Shown piece after piece: positions 22,476 through 34,210 of a stretch of 64,000 nt of DNA. The translations under genes and the position numbers were made by a program. The notes below the pieces were generated by a model, which had not been told where the DNA came from, searched no databases, and saw only the letters and a program-made list of their open reading frames with translations. The stretch is from contig WNNJ02003773.1 of assembly GCA_012934845.2 (NCBI GenBank), positions 1-64,000 on the forward strand. The letters are read 5' to 3'. Each line of letters begins with the position of its first letter. Within the stretch, counting starts at the first letter, position 1. This DNA is from Pomphorhynchus laevis. Lineage: Eukaryota > Acanthocephala > Palaeacanthocephala > Echinorhynchida > Pomphorhynchidae.

Positions 22476-22875
22476 ATTTTAATTAACATGAAAATTTATG
22501 ATTTTCTAAATTATAAATAAGTCGAATGTATAAATTAGTCAAATATGTATCTTTCTTCAAATCTTAAATTATAGAAATAGAGAATATGCTTGATAGAAAC
22601 ATATACTTGATAAACAAAAATTTATCTTTGAAAATATTGGCATTCAAAATAATGTCGGATATAAGACCTAAATTTTAACAATACATTAAATAATTTCCTA
22701 GAAATTCGACTTTGATTGAACTTACCAAGATTAATTAAACTGAAAGACGAGCAAAGACAGTATAAGACACGAGTCAAATATTTTTCTAGCGGGATTGATC
22801 CGGAATAGACTAATAAAACCGTCTATCTTTATTCGCCTAATTAACTATTTTTTCAAAACCAACTTGTGGCTGTTG

Positions 22876-23000
22876 GGCATTATAGACACGAGTAATTTAT
22901 TGTAAAAATGAAATAATGCTAGCTTTCAACGATAGTGTCCTTGCTTGATAGGACATTATTATTAAATTTTTACAATAAATTACTTGTGTCTATAATGTCC
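22876..23000. repeat. Short inverted repeat element
   Basis: Arms of about 33 bp (CATTATAGACACGAGTAATT at 22879 and its complement ending near 23000) separated by about 57 bp with CCTTGCTTGATAGGACATTA. A similar phrase, CCTCGCTTGATAAGAAC, occurs near 47255. Probably a MITE-like or foldback remnant. Confidence 0.6.
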
Positions 23001-23331
23001 ATCACTCTTAGGAAAGTTCAGTTTGACACCAAACAAAATCTTAATTATATATACTTACGGAATATGTATATATTCCCTAAGCATACAATTTCGAAATACG
23101 TTCTACGTTAATCACACGTTTTTTAAAGGTATGCGCTCTAAATCACACGTGTTTAAAGTAGATTTCTTGATTTCTCGAATATTTATTAAATAACGAACAT
23201 GAATTTATTGAAGTAATCTAATTGTAAATAGAAAAATAATTTCTATATTAAAATATTATTTAATATTAAAAAATTAATATTATATTAATATCTCAAAACG
23301 AGAGCGATATCAATCCGCGTAAATTTTGTTA

Positions 23332-23594
23332 GTCATTTTTAGCCAGACGCGTAAGAACAACGAAAAACACTGCTAGATGCCGTTTCGTCATAACTATGAC
23401 TCTTCAGCGCCAGTTCCCTCCTACTGTTGGATGCAGAGGATGACTAGCAGACGGCATGATTCTTTGATAGAGCCGTCTGCTAGTTCTCCTCTGCATTCAG
23501 CAATGAGAGGGAACTGGCACTGAAGAATCACAGTGATGACGAAACGGCATCTAGCAGTGTTTTTCGTTGCTCTTCTGCGTCTGACTAAAATGAC
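23332..23594. mobile_element. Foldback element B with hammerhead-like cores
   Basis: About 263 bp, nearly a complete palindrome (outer ends GTCATTTTTAGCCAGACGC and its complement). Related to element A: both arms contain the GGGAACTGGCxCTGAnGA...GACGAAACGGCAT motif series. The left arm on the minus strand has CTGAAGA, a 5-bp stem GTCAT/ATGAC and GAAAC, fitting the CUGANGA hammerhead core. Confidence 0.75.
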
Positions 23595-23644
23595 CGATAA
23601 TATTATATTATTATTAATATTAGTTATTTTAAAAAATCCTTCTA

Positions 23645-24307
23645 TTTACCCCACACAAATGTCAATGCGGAGATGATTTCAGCATAATTCACACTCTTTC
23701 CTGCCAGACGGGAGGGTTACCAACTATCAAGCATAACATTCTGAGGGACCTCGTTGCAAAAGAATTGTCAAATGTGTGCTCTGCGGTAGCAATCGGGCCA
23801 GTACTTCAGCCACTCGAAGAAAATGTGGTTTTCGAGAGAGCATCAACAACACTAGATCGAGATGTCAAGCTAGACGTTGAATGTCGTGGATTGTTTGGAA
23901 GTTGGACGGAGCGGTACATGTTGAACCTTTGCTCTTTTAATCAGCTGGCCCCGTCAAATGCTTCTGACAACAACTCCACACCATTTCAATATCACGAAAC
24001 ACAAAAGCGGGTTAAGTTCGAGGAGAGGGTGAGGCGGTATAAAAGAGCTGTATTCATCCCGTTTGTCATGGCCGGAAGCGGGGCAATAAGACCGGCGGCG
24101 AACATTATAATCAAAAGAATTGCATCGCTAAAGGCAGGCAAGGGATTACACATGTACAGCGATATAATAAAAACATTACGCTCGCAAATAAGCGTAGTTA
24201 TGGCCAAGTTTGCATCAATGTGCATCAGGGCGGCACGCTCAACAAGAGGTCATCCTGCTCGCGCCGGTATTGGACAAACTGTGTACCCGGAGTATAACGA
24301 AATGTGA
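23645..24307 (+). mobile_element. RT-associated C-terminal module (zinc knuckle plus conserved domain)
   Basis: An open frame with HKCQCGDDFSIIHTLSC (Cys/His cluster), GLPTIKHNILRDLVAKELS, KLDVECRGLFGSW, then about 100 further residues ending in GHPARAGIG. This block order (CxCGxxFxxxHxxxC, GG-x-P-x-x-x-H-N-x-x-R-D, L-D-V-x-x-R-G) is a recurrent C-terminal region of retroelement-encoded proteins in many invertebrate genomes; I know the pattern but not a firm name. The central part may be an endonuclease-like fold, which is inference. The RT itself is absent. The minus-strand piece at 3.27 kb carries the block that normally lies just before it. Confidence 0.6.
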
Positions 24308-24309
24308 CA

Positions 24310-26435
24310 GATCTGCAATTAATCGTCTAATGTGACGAAAACTTACATCACCTAAAAAATTAATTTAAATTTGATATTTCTGACTCATTTGTGGGTAACC
24401 CTATATTGTGAGTATAATTGTGATAATTTTGATAAAATAAAGAACATATATGTACCCATAATCTAGAATTAATTGAAAATTGTGAATTAAGAAAGCTGCT
24501 ATCAAAAGGGTATAAATATAGATTAAATAATAACAACGACAAAAATAAAATTTACAATTCGTTATATAATAACTTAAATGATTACTTTAGTAAGCTGATT
24601 AATAGTGAAAGCTCGAATATATCTAAGATAAACATTTGGAAAGATTATATATTTGATAAAATTAAAAATAAAATGAAAATAACAAACAATTATAAAAGGA
24701 AAGATAAAATTAATAAAGATATGTATAAAAAACTTACTAAATTAAAGGATAACTATATAATAACAACTATTGATAAAGCTAGTAATAACTTTGTCTTCAT
24801 ATGCAAAAAGCTTTATTATAAGATATACTAATGAAAGAGGTTAATTCTAATGATTTAAATGTAAATCCAACATATGAACGTAGTGAGTTGAGTTTAGAAA
24901 CAATTATTACAAGTCACTGTTCTATAATGGATAAAAAGGGTATAAAGGTTGAATCAGATAATAAAACTATACCTATATTATATTGGAATCCAAAATTACA
25001 TAAAAATCCAATAAAACCTAGGTTCATATGTAGTGCGTTTAAATGTACATTAAAATCACTTTCTGTCTATATGAATAAAATACTTAAAGTAATTAAAGCA
25101 CACTTTAAAAAATATTGCAAGGTAATCGAAATTAATACTGGTATAAAACACTATTTCAGTATTAATTCTACAAAAGAATTTTTAGAACAGACAAAAGGAA
25201 TAAATTTTCAAAATATAAATACATACGATTTTAGTACGCTTTATACAAATCTAGATTTAGTAGATATTAAAGAAGCGTTAGTAAAATTAATTAATCTTAT
25301 ATTCGGAAAAAGATATACATATATATGTTATAATAATTATAACGCCTATCTAACAAAAATTAAACCATCAAGTAAATATAAATATATGGATAAAATTGAA
25401 TTAATAGAATCCTTAAATATTTTGATAAATCAAAATTATTTAAAAGTAGGGACATCTATATTTAGACAAGTAAAAGGTATTCCAATGGGTGGTAATAGTA
25501 GCCCAATTATAGCTGACTTGTTTTTAAGCTTTATAGAATATGAATTTGTTCATAACAGTGTAAAAACTAAATCTAAACAATGTAGATATTTGAAATATAT
25601 GTTTCGATGCATTGATGATATATGTGTATTTAATTCTAATAATTTTTATTCAATTAGTAAACAAATTTATCCAGAAAGCTTTATTCTTAACAAAACCAAT
25701 ATTAATGATAAAAAAGATGTATATCTAGATATGAACATTAAATTAACATTAACTAAAACTACTATTAATCTATATCGTAAAGATGACATATTTAAATTCA
25801 CAAGAAACATATTTTTGCATGAGAATTCATGCATACCATATAGTATAAAATATAATGCATTAAATAATGAAATTTTAAAAATTGCAACAATATGTAATGA
25901 TATTGGCTTTCTTCAAAATCATTTAAATAATTTAATAGATACATATTTTAAACTAGGTTACTATAAAAATAACATCAAGCAGAAAATAGTAAAATATATA
26001 AATCAACACAATAATATAAAGAATAAATTTAAACTCTTAAGTGGAAAATTTTTATGGATAATAAATAATATACTTTGTATTAGAATAAGATACTAGATAG
26101 TTTTATCAGAGGAAATACATCATTAGCATGTATTTGGCCCCGCTGCTATGTTGGGTAGAGGAATTATGAGCCGAAACCTGATAGCATAGCAGTTCCTCCT
26201 TATGACCTCTAATTCTTATTTTGATACAACTTATGTTATTTATTAGTCAATTCATAAAAATGACGTTTATTTTAAATTTCAATTTTTTATTTTAACTTGA
26301 TTTAAATTATAGAAAATCTAAAAACAATTATTAATTTTATTATTTAATTATTAAATTTTGATTTAGCATTATTATGCTTTGTTTAGTTTATAATTATATT
26401 AAATACGTAGACTCAGTTAGCTGATTTGATAATAA
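24310..26435 (+). mobile_element. Penelope-like element with reverse transcriptase
   Basis: AT-rich element with a 421-codon open frame (24831-26096) encoding a PLE reverse transcriptase: YWNPKLHKNP and KPRFIC (fingers), TYDFSTLYTNL (motif A with catalytic Asp), KGIPMGGNSSPIIADLFL (motif B), FRCIDDICVF (motif C, two catalytic Asp) and YLDMNI. Related coding with a DKA motif typical of PLE N-termini lies upstream in another frame, so the copy is broken at least once. No GIY-YIG endonuclease follows the RT; the frame ends and a 3' tail (26.13-26.43 kb) shared with 22.2 and 35.3 kb begins. PLEs whose endonuclease is not downstream of the RT are known (EN-less or permuted clades). Confidence 0.85.
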
Positions 26436-29200
26436 ATCTTAAAAAATATATAAAAATTATTTAACGTAATTAAAAAATTATGTTATAATTATCTAAAATA
26501 AAACATTAAGAGTATTTAGATTTTCAAATGTAACAATTTTCACGCTACTCTTGTCTTATTTAATTATCCTTTTAATTTATTTCTTTAATTCTAGCAATAA
26601 TTTTGTTTGACTTTGAATAATTTAGATTTATAATAAATGCAAATCCATAAAATTCTGCAAATACAATAAATAGTGCATTAGTCATAATAAAGTATTAAAA
26701 AATAAAATAACGTAATTGCCATGTAGGCTCTCAGATATATAGCAAACGCAGTTTGATCCTTCTGTTTAATGTCTTGGTAAATCGATACTGCAAATCACTT
26801 GATTATTTAGAAAATAAAACATCATTCGGGTTATTTAAAATATTACAAGAAAAATAGTGTACTAACCACGATTTACTGATTCCATTTAAACTAATTTTGA
26901 CCTTCTGATGGAAATGAATAATGAACCATTTCACTATTTAAAAATGTATTTTTATAGCACATATCCGTGAAGACATAAGTGAATTTCATTGTAAGTAAAA
27001 AAAGGGATACAGCATCAAAACTACATTCAATTACAGTAACGAATTTTATTTACGTACCACATAGCATTTTCTTGGTTGTCTTTTAAGTAGTTCATAGTTA
27101 ATTCGAAATGAAAGGCTTATTTATATTTTGCATTTGTTTATTTCCCTCACAGATTTTTATAATGTCACTTATAGATTTATCTAAATCGAAAAAGATGTTT
27201 ATTTAACGATCCTACGAATATGGACAGGATCTTTGTAATTTTTCATCAAGCGTTTTTGGATGCAATCAGGACAGTTTGTCAAGCAGTACACTTGTGAGAA
27301 AACCGGGTGGCAGTAATATATTTAATTATCGGATATAATTAGAAGGCAAGGACTTTGTAAACTGACAATCTTAAGCCCGTCACAAAATAGATTAATATCT
27401 TGCAAAACTTTTTTCCTTGCTCTCTAACAGTTGTTAAACAATAATAATTCTGACAATTCGCTATCGTTGCTCTCTGACAATTCGGTAAGTTTGAGAAATG
27501 AAAAATAAATGAAAAATAGAGTTAAAAGTGTTCTTATTTTTAAGTAAAATCACTTATCTTAAGGTCAGGACTAAACTAATTTAGATACTTTATATTACAT
27601 AAATAAATATCATAAATAGATTACTAACCGTATTTTATCGATTTATATTACATAAATAGATTACTATCGTCTTTTATCGCTCAAATGAAAACCTTAAGAG
27701 ACTTGAATATAAATTTTAGCTCAATTTGAAAAATGTAAAAATGACGTCATTTCTAAAAGTGACATTTTAGATTAATCGTTTGTTTCGATTTTCTGAAATT
27801 AATGATTTGACAATAATTTTCGTTCATTGAATTAAAAATTAATTATTTTAATAATTAATAATATTTTAATAAAAAGAAACATTCTAATTACTTTTCTACA
27901 TTTAAATTGTTTAAAATTTAGAAATATAAAAAATTTATAATTATATTTATAATTTACTTGTTGCCCTGTCTTAAAATGGGCAATAAGTTAAAAGGAAAGG
28001 AATCAATTGGTTTATTTCGTATTAATATTAAATTATGTATTATATGACTGATTTCGACCCGTCTTTTAAATTTAGAATTCTGTATTAAATTTTGAATTTG
28101 GCATGTAATTCTGAATTAAATGCCAAAGAAATAATGACAGTCAAATATAGACTTGCTGATATTCCGTTAATATAAAAATGATAAAAATATTTAATATATT
28201 TACTCAGTGTTCGTTTTTAATGACCGTTTATATTGATAGCCGTTCAAAGGAAATAAAGATTTAATAAAATTAAAATTTACAGATTTTAATTTTTAGCGAA
28301 TTATCGATACTAATGTTTTAACTTAAATTATGAGCATTTGTCCTCTAGATATTACATGCGTCATTTCATATCATTATTTTCTTAAAGAAAATTTACCACA
28401 ACCGTATACAAATAAAGCAAAAGATAAAACGATGTTTTCAGACTTTAAAATCCTTCATCTTAAAGTATGTATTATTAAAAGATGTAATATTTACATATTT
28501 GTATTTATTTAAGTATCCATTTTCTGTACTTAATTAAATTTTCTAAAATTGTTGCTTTAATCTAGATTTTTATGCTATTATTTCTTACCATCAATGCTCT
28601 TCATTCCATAACCAGTTTTTAATTTGAATTTTAAATTTAAATAATTCGATTTGTCTTATTTATTCTCTTTTTCTCTAATATCGTTTTTCATATAAAATAT
28701 GTAGTACTTCATGTGTACATTTTATGTTTGTATATAACAATAAAAACCGTTTAAATAATTTTTATACCGTTTAATTGATGTAATGTCTGCTGCTCTAAAC
28801 AATCTCAAACGGTTTACGATCTTTGGACGAATCTCCAGAGCTAGATCACTATTTATCAGATTTTACATTTCTACATTTTCGATTTTTATCTATCACAAGA
28901 TCGGAAATCCGAATAAAATTCTTCTTCTTTAAATAAGAATTCTTATTTTTGTTAAAAAAATATTTCAAAATCGATAGAATGGTAACAAGTGATAATGAAT
29001 TTTAATTGTTTAATTTTTAATTATTAATTTATTAAAAATGAATTTATTTATTTATTATTGTTTTACTTATTTTTATATTAATTATCCGATTTATCTATTC
29101 GAAGATAAATTATCCGTTTTATCTATTATAATATTATAATATAATATCTATTATATTATTATTTTATCTATTAATAAATATTAAAAATAAATATGTTAAA
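26436..29200. other. AT-rich gene-free stretch
   Basis: No gene or named repeat supported. A 60-codon plus-strand frame at 28330-28512 contains a GTATGT donor-like site but matches nothing I recognise. Confidence 0.5.
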
Positions 29201-29209
29201 AGAATTATT

Positions 29210-29850
29210 TGAGCTAGATTACCATTATAAATTGCAATCTCGATTATTGGAGCTGGATTACATAGGATTACCATTTATAAATAGTTTTTGAAATATAAAT
29301 TTTAAAAGATTTATTTCAAATAATAAAGCATTAAATACTTCAAATATTGTCCAATTATACGATCGATGTGCTATTCAGGGCGTTTAAACATCGAGAAAAG
29401 AAATACATAGGATTGCCATTTATAAATAATTTTTGGAATATTAATTTCAAAAGATTTGTTCCGAACAATAAAACATTAAATACTTCAAATATTGTACAAT
29501 GATACGCTCGATGTGCTATTCAATCGTTCAGGGCGTTTAAACATAGAGAAAAGGACTATTGCAATAGTCGAAAATTTGTGAACAATAATTTTCTTTTTCT
29601 ATACCTCTCGATGTTTCAACACCCTGAACAACTTCAAATATTGTTTTGTATAATAGTAAAATACCGAAGTTACACAAAATTTTGAAAAAGAAACCCAAAC
29701 CTGATAATGATGGACTTGTTTATAAATTTTTTTGTTTAGAATGCAACAAAATGTATGCGGGTCAACCAGGAAAACCATTAGAGACTAGATTAAAACAACA
29801 CAGATACACACTTAATATCAATAAAAATATCCCGCATTTATTAAAATGAT
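29210..29850 (+). mobile_element. PLE C-terminal fragment with GIY-YIG endonuclease
   Basis: LVYKFFCLECNKMYAGQPGK followed by PLETRLKQHRY (about 29720-29805) is a GIY-YIG endonuclease start: V-Y-K, a C-x-x-C pair, Y-x-G-Q-x-G-K, then the T-R-L/H motif. Upstream, a segment of about 130 bp (29265-29400) is repeated in direct orientation at 29405-29545, both reading like the PLE connector region. Broken and incomplete. Confidence 0.7.
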
Positions 29851-29919
29851 AAAACACGTCTGACTATTTGACGTGTTTTCTAACTAAAACACGTCAAAGT
29901 ATTTAAACGAATACTAAAG

Positions 29920-30040
29920 AATTATTGGAGGTGGATTAAAGAAAGGAGAAAACTTTTTATTGATATTTTGTTAATCTATGTTAGCATCTTCAGAAAATTA
30001 CAATGTTTTTCCAAAATGTTTTTTTATAGCAAAATTGAAA
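29920..30040 (-). repeat. PLE-linked module copy
   Basis: Contains GAATTATTGGAGGTGGATT, GATATTTTGTTAATCTATG and TTAGCATCTTCAGAAAATTA, matching the 21-kb module in reverse orientation. The hammerhead-like core is decayed here. Confidence 0.7.
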
Positions 30041-30167
30041 AAAAAATTGCAAATGGGCGAACCAACTTTAGAGATAGTGAGTCAATAATTGATTATGTGA
30101 GATATATTGACCAAGAATACTTTCGAGGAAATGCTATTTTGCAAATCTTTTACGATCACTAAAACTG

Positions 30168-30545
30168 CTAAAGACAGATTCAACAAGCTAAATGAATATC
30201 AATATAACATTAAATATTTTTTAATAATATAGAATTTTTTGTAAATAGTTGATAATGATTCATCATTGATAAAGAATTATTGGAGCTGGGTCAAAGAAAA
30301 GAAGAAATTATTTTTGATATTTTGCTAACTACTGTTAGCATCTTCAGGAAATTATACTAAAGACAGATTCAACAAGCTAAATGAATATCAATATAACATT
30401 AAATATTTTTTAATAATATAGAATTTTTTGTAAATAGTTGATAATGATTCATCATTGATAAAGAATTATTGGAGCTGGGTCAAAGAAAAGAAGAAATTAT
30501 TTTTGATATTTTGCTAACTACTGTTAGCATCTTCAGGAAATTATA
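30168..30545. repeat. Perfect 189-bp tandem duplication
   Basis: 30168-30356 and 30357-30545 appear identical base for base. The unit includes a reverse-orientation PLE-linked module (GGAGCTGGGTCAAAGAAAAG through TTAGCATCTTCAGGAAATTA). Perfect identity in otherwise decayed surroundings indicates a recent duplication or an assembly artefact. Confidence 0.9.
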
Positions 30546-30849
30546 TGTAATTTAATATCAACTATTTAAAATAAATTTATTATTTGTGACTCTTTATTCA
30601 GAATATTTAAAAATATTTTTTATTAAAAAATCAGCGTAGCCGTTTAGCGGGGAAATGCAGCATGCATAATGGAGAGCATGAGCGGAGGAGGGTCGTCAAT
30701 GCTGCTTCCATGATGGATTGTAGCGTGATATTTCCGTATATACGTCGGCCCGGCATGAATTTATTAAAATTCATTCAATTTATAAATGACTGCTCTCAGC
30801 ACCAGAAGTTATTAAATCATAACTTATTAAAGCCTAAACCTTTATCTAG

Positions 30850-31060
30850 TTGAATGTCAATTGTTTATAAAATACTTTGCTCGCATTATGACTGTGTCTA
30901 TATCGGCCAGACTGGACGGTATATTTTCTGGAAGAATCAAGCAACAGTCTATAATCTACAAAAAGGAACTGTTTCCAGTGCCATTGCTCAACATTGTACA
31001 TTACTGAATCATACAGTTGATTTTCAGAACGCTACTATAATTATTTATCAATAATGGATC
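30850..31060 (+). mobile_element. PLE GIY-YIG endonuclease fragment
   Basis: VYKILCSHYDCVYIGQTGRY (about 30862-30921) is the N-terminal GIY-YIG signature with the Y-I-G-Q-T-G-R motif. A later part, SSAIAQHCTLLNHTVDF, matches the S-A-x-x-x-H...H block. It sits in a small island of less AT-rich sequence (30640-31030). Confidence 0.72.
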
Positions 31061-31589
31061 ATTATCAATTATTTTATAAATATCTAAGTGAGTGCTATCA
31101 GTAATATTAGAAGCGATAAATTCTAATGTAAATACTGATTTTTGAGATTTATATTCTACTATATTCATTCTATTTATAACTCGATATGTTATGATCAGGT
31201 TTACCAAAAAGCTTCAGTCAATAGTTAATTTAATAAGAATATTTTTTAAAAAACTCTTCAAGTAACAATTAGAACAATATGATTTTCAATAATATGATTA
31301 ACAATAGGATTTTCAATTGAAAATTGAAATGAATCAATTTAATCAATTAATACTTTTCCCTCATTTTTGCTAAATTCCAAGACGAAACCCAATAATGCAA
31401 TGATTTTATTATAACGATTATAAAATAACGTATTGAGATGTTTGAAGAAATATTTATCCAAATTATCGTTAATATTTTTGAAGAAAGTAAAAAATCATCA
31501 AAGAAAGCGTTTAAGAGGTGAATTATCTTTGTGTATGTATTTCATAGATATATAAATTTCCGTTATTTTAAAAAATTTGTGTTATTCTA

Positions 31590-31725
31590 AAATGGCCATT
31601 CTGAAGTAATTTTCTTAAGATACCGATAGAGATTAGTGAAAAATTAAATAAAATTTCCTCATCTTTTTGATCCAGCTCCAATAATTCTTCATCAATAATG
31701 AATCATTACAATTTACAAAAATTAT
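31590..31725 (+). repeat. Decayed PLE-linked module
   Basis: Forward-orientation copy of the 21-kb module (CTTTTTGATCCAGCTCCAAT onward) with its stem region eroded. An older fragment of the same block is at about 31035-31075. Confidence 0.6.
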
Positions 31726-34096
31726 ATTTGGAGCATATATTTCATTAATATTATAAATTTATATTATTTTAAAGTTGCTTGTTAAGTGCGATTTTATATT
31801 CAATTTTCATATTGTGCAGTATTTATCCTGTTAATTGGGCAAATTTGACATAATACCTGATTTTAAAAATATAAAATATGTAATTATTTAATTATTACAT
31901 ATAAATATGTAATAATTACATATAATTTATTGAAAAGTTAAAGTTTACTTTAATTTTGGCGTTTGAATTTTTACATTGTGTGGAAAATATGCCAATGATA
32001 TAAAGATTTAGATTTACAAGTTTATAAAATATTGATAATATCTAAAAATGATTATATATTAAAGTAAACAAATATGATTAATACTAAAGTATTCGTAAAC
32101 AAATCAATTAACTGAATTTACGCATTTTAATATCATTAATTTTTATGATACATACATTTTAGTGCATGTACAAACTTTTTAACATTTGATTAAGCATATT
32201 TTATTAGTTAACATAAAACATTTAATTAAGTGATTTGATTAAACATTTGCTTTATTAATTAGTTCTTATTCATATTTAAATATCATCTTATAGGATGCGA
32301 AAATATTCAATTTAAATGAAAAGATAAAATAATCTTTAATATTAATAATCTTTAATAATATTGTGTTGATTTATATATTTTACTATTTTCTGTTCTATTT
32401 TAAAATTTGCTTATATTAAATTATTTAAATGATTTTGAAGAAAGCCAATATCATCACATATTGTTGCGATTCTTAAAATTTCATTATTTTATGTATTATA
32501 TTTTATTTTATATGGTATGCATAAAAATGCATACCATATATAAGGTACACAGTACTCCTTCATTATAATATAATTAAACGATAATCGTTTTATTATGTGC
32601 AACACTTAGTAAAATAGCACATAAATTATTTTTTTTAATTTTTTATTTAAAAATTAAATATTTATTTTAAATGGATTAAACATCTAAAAATTTATTTTAA
32701 TAAATTTAATACATTTAGATACACATTTCATCTAAAATGTTTTGTCATTTGCTGATTGCCTACTTTTTTCTATAGTCGTTTACAGTCAATATAATCTTGT
32801 TTGCTTGTTTCAACTTTATAGCATCGATTTGTTTGAATTTATTGGAAGATGACAATTTGCTAATTAAACGCTTTCTAGTTAAATTTTCAAAACAGTTTAA
32901 AATTTTGACCGCTAAATACAGTGATGATGTTTGGATTTACTTAAGCCAAAGTATGCATTGGGGAAACTTTTTATTTATATCTCTTAAGATATAGTTTTGA
33001 GAACTTGTCGGAAGCTACAAACATCAAATATTATGATTGCATCTATCCGATTTTCTTAATTTCTGTAGACTATTAATATTTTTGACTGTTGCTTTTTATC
33101 TTTGCACATGTAAGTAATTCCTGGTGATATTAATTTTAAGACCAGGATAGCAAACTTGATAATGACGGATTCATAATAAATAATTGCAATTAAAAATTTT
33201 AAATTCGAATATATAATTTATAAATTTTCGATTATATATTTTTTCATTTTTTTTCAAATGTAGCAAATCACAAATATTTAATATAAAATGAGCCTATAAA
33301 ATGAACTAAAAAATATTCAGTGAGAAATGATGAATTAAAATAATGAGTAAACATTAAAATTGATGAGTAAATCAAAAATTGTTTGTTAAATTTGATCTGG
33401 GATTTGTTCATTAAATAATTAATGAACATTAATAAACAAGTTTATTAAATAAATTTATTTAATTTAGGACAACGCGAAAATTATCAAATATTGAATAGAG
33501 AGAGCAAATTAGCGATGTATTAAAGTGTGAACTATTGTGTAACTATTATATGCGCAAATGTACCATATTTTTCAACTTGTATCCCACATCGAAAAAGATT
33601 CATAATTGATGAACAAGTAAAATAATGCTTTGGATAAGATGATTGATAACAGACTCGAATCTTACAATTAAAACATAATCGAAATATTGATCATAATCGA
33701 TGAACAGATAATGGACAATTACGAAGGAAATGTTTTGGATAAGGTAATTCATGCCAGACTGGAATCTGATCAAAATTTTAATACTCTAATGATGAACCGT
33801 ATCACCGTATTAACATACGTTAATCCTTATATGGAATAATTTACATTTAAACATAATCATACGTGCATGTCCCTAGGGCATTAAGCGGACATACACAGTT
33901 GGTTAATAAAACAGACTCTAATATTTTAAATTACATTGGATATTTTTTTAATTCATCCTCAAACTTATAAAGGAAAAATACAAATTTGAAATTTTAATTG
34001 TATTTTCATAAATTACAGAAAATCAACATTTTAAAATGCTACATTTAAAGTACGACATTATAAGATTCTACAAAGAAAATGTTCAGCGTGATGTTT
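31726..34096. other. AT-rich stretch downstream of the RAF stop codon
   Basis: No supported gene. The minus-strand side just below 34097 should contain the RAF 3' UTR; AATAAA-type signals are too frequent in this AT-rich DNA to choose one. A 65-codon plus-strand frame (32797-32994) is unrecognised. Confidence 0.5.
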
Positions 34097-34210
34097 CTAT
34101 TCGAATCTTTCACAGTTACTGTTCCTAGTAGAGTATAATTTAGACGGTATCGAACATGATCGTTGAATTTTTGGTATATCATTATAGAGCTGTTCAAGAC
34201 TATTCAAAAT
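34097..34210 (-). CDS. Raf: RAF exon 15: C-terminal 14-3-3 site and stop
   Basis: Encodes ILNSLEQLYNDIPKIQRSCS then IPSKLYST and a 12-residue tail to TAG. It matches RAF ([20 protein letters not shown], EPSL); RSCSIP keeps the R-S-x-S-x-P 14-3-3 consensus equivalent to RAF1 S621. Confidence 0.93.
   Translation of the reverse strand: MLNSLEQLYNDIPKIQRSCSIPSKLYSTRNSNCERFE

Noticed and set aside
28330-28512. 60-codon plus-strand frame with GTATGT donor
   Set aside because: No recognisable protein features and no matching exon nearby.
32797-32994. 65-codon plus-strand frame
   Set aside because: Less AT-rich than its surroundings, but no family resemblance and no supported splice partner.
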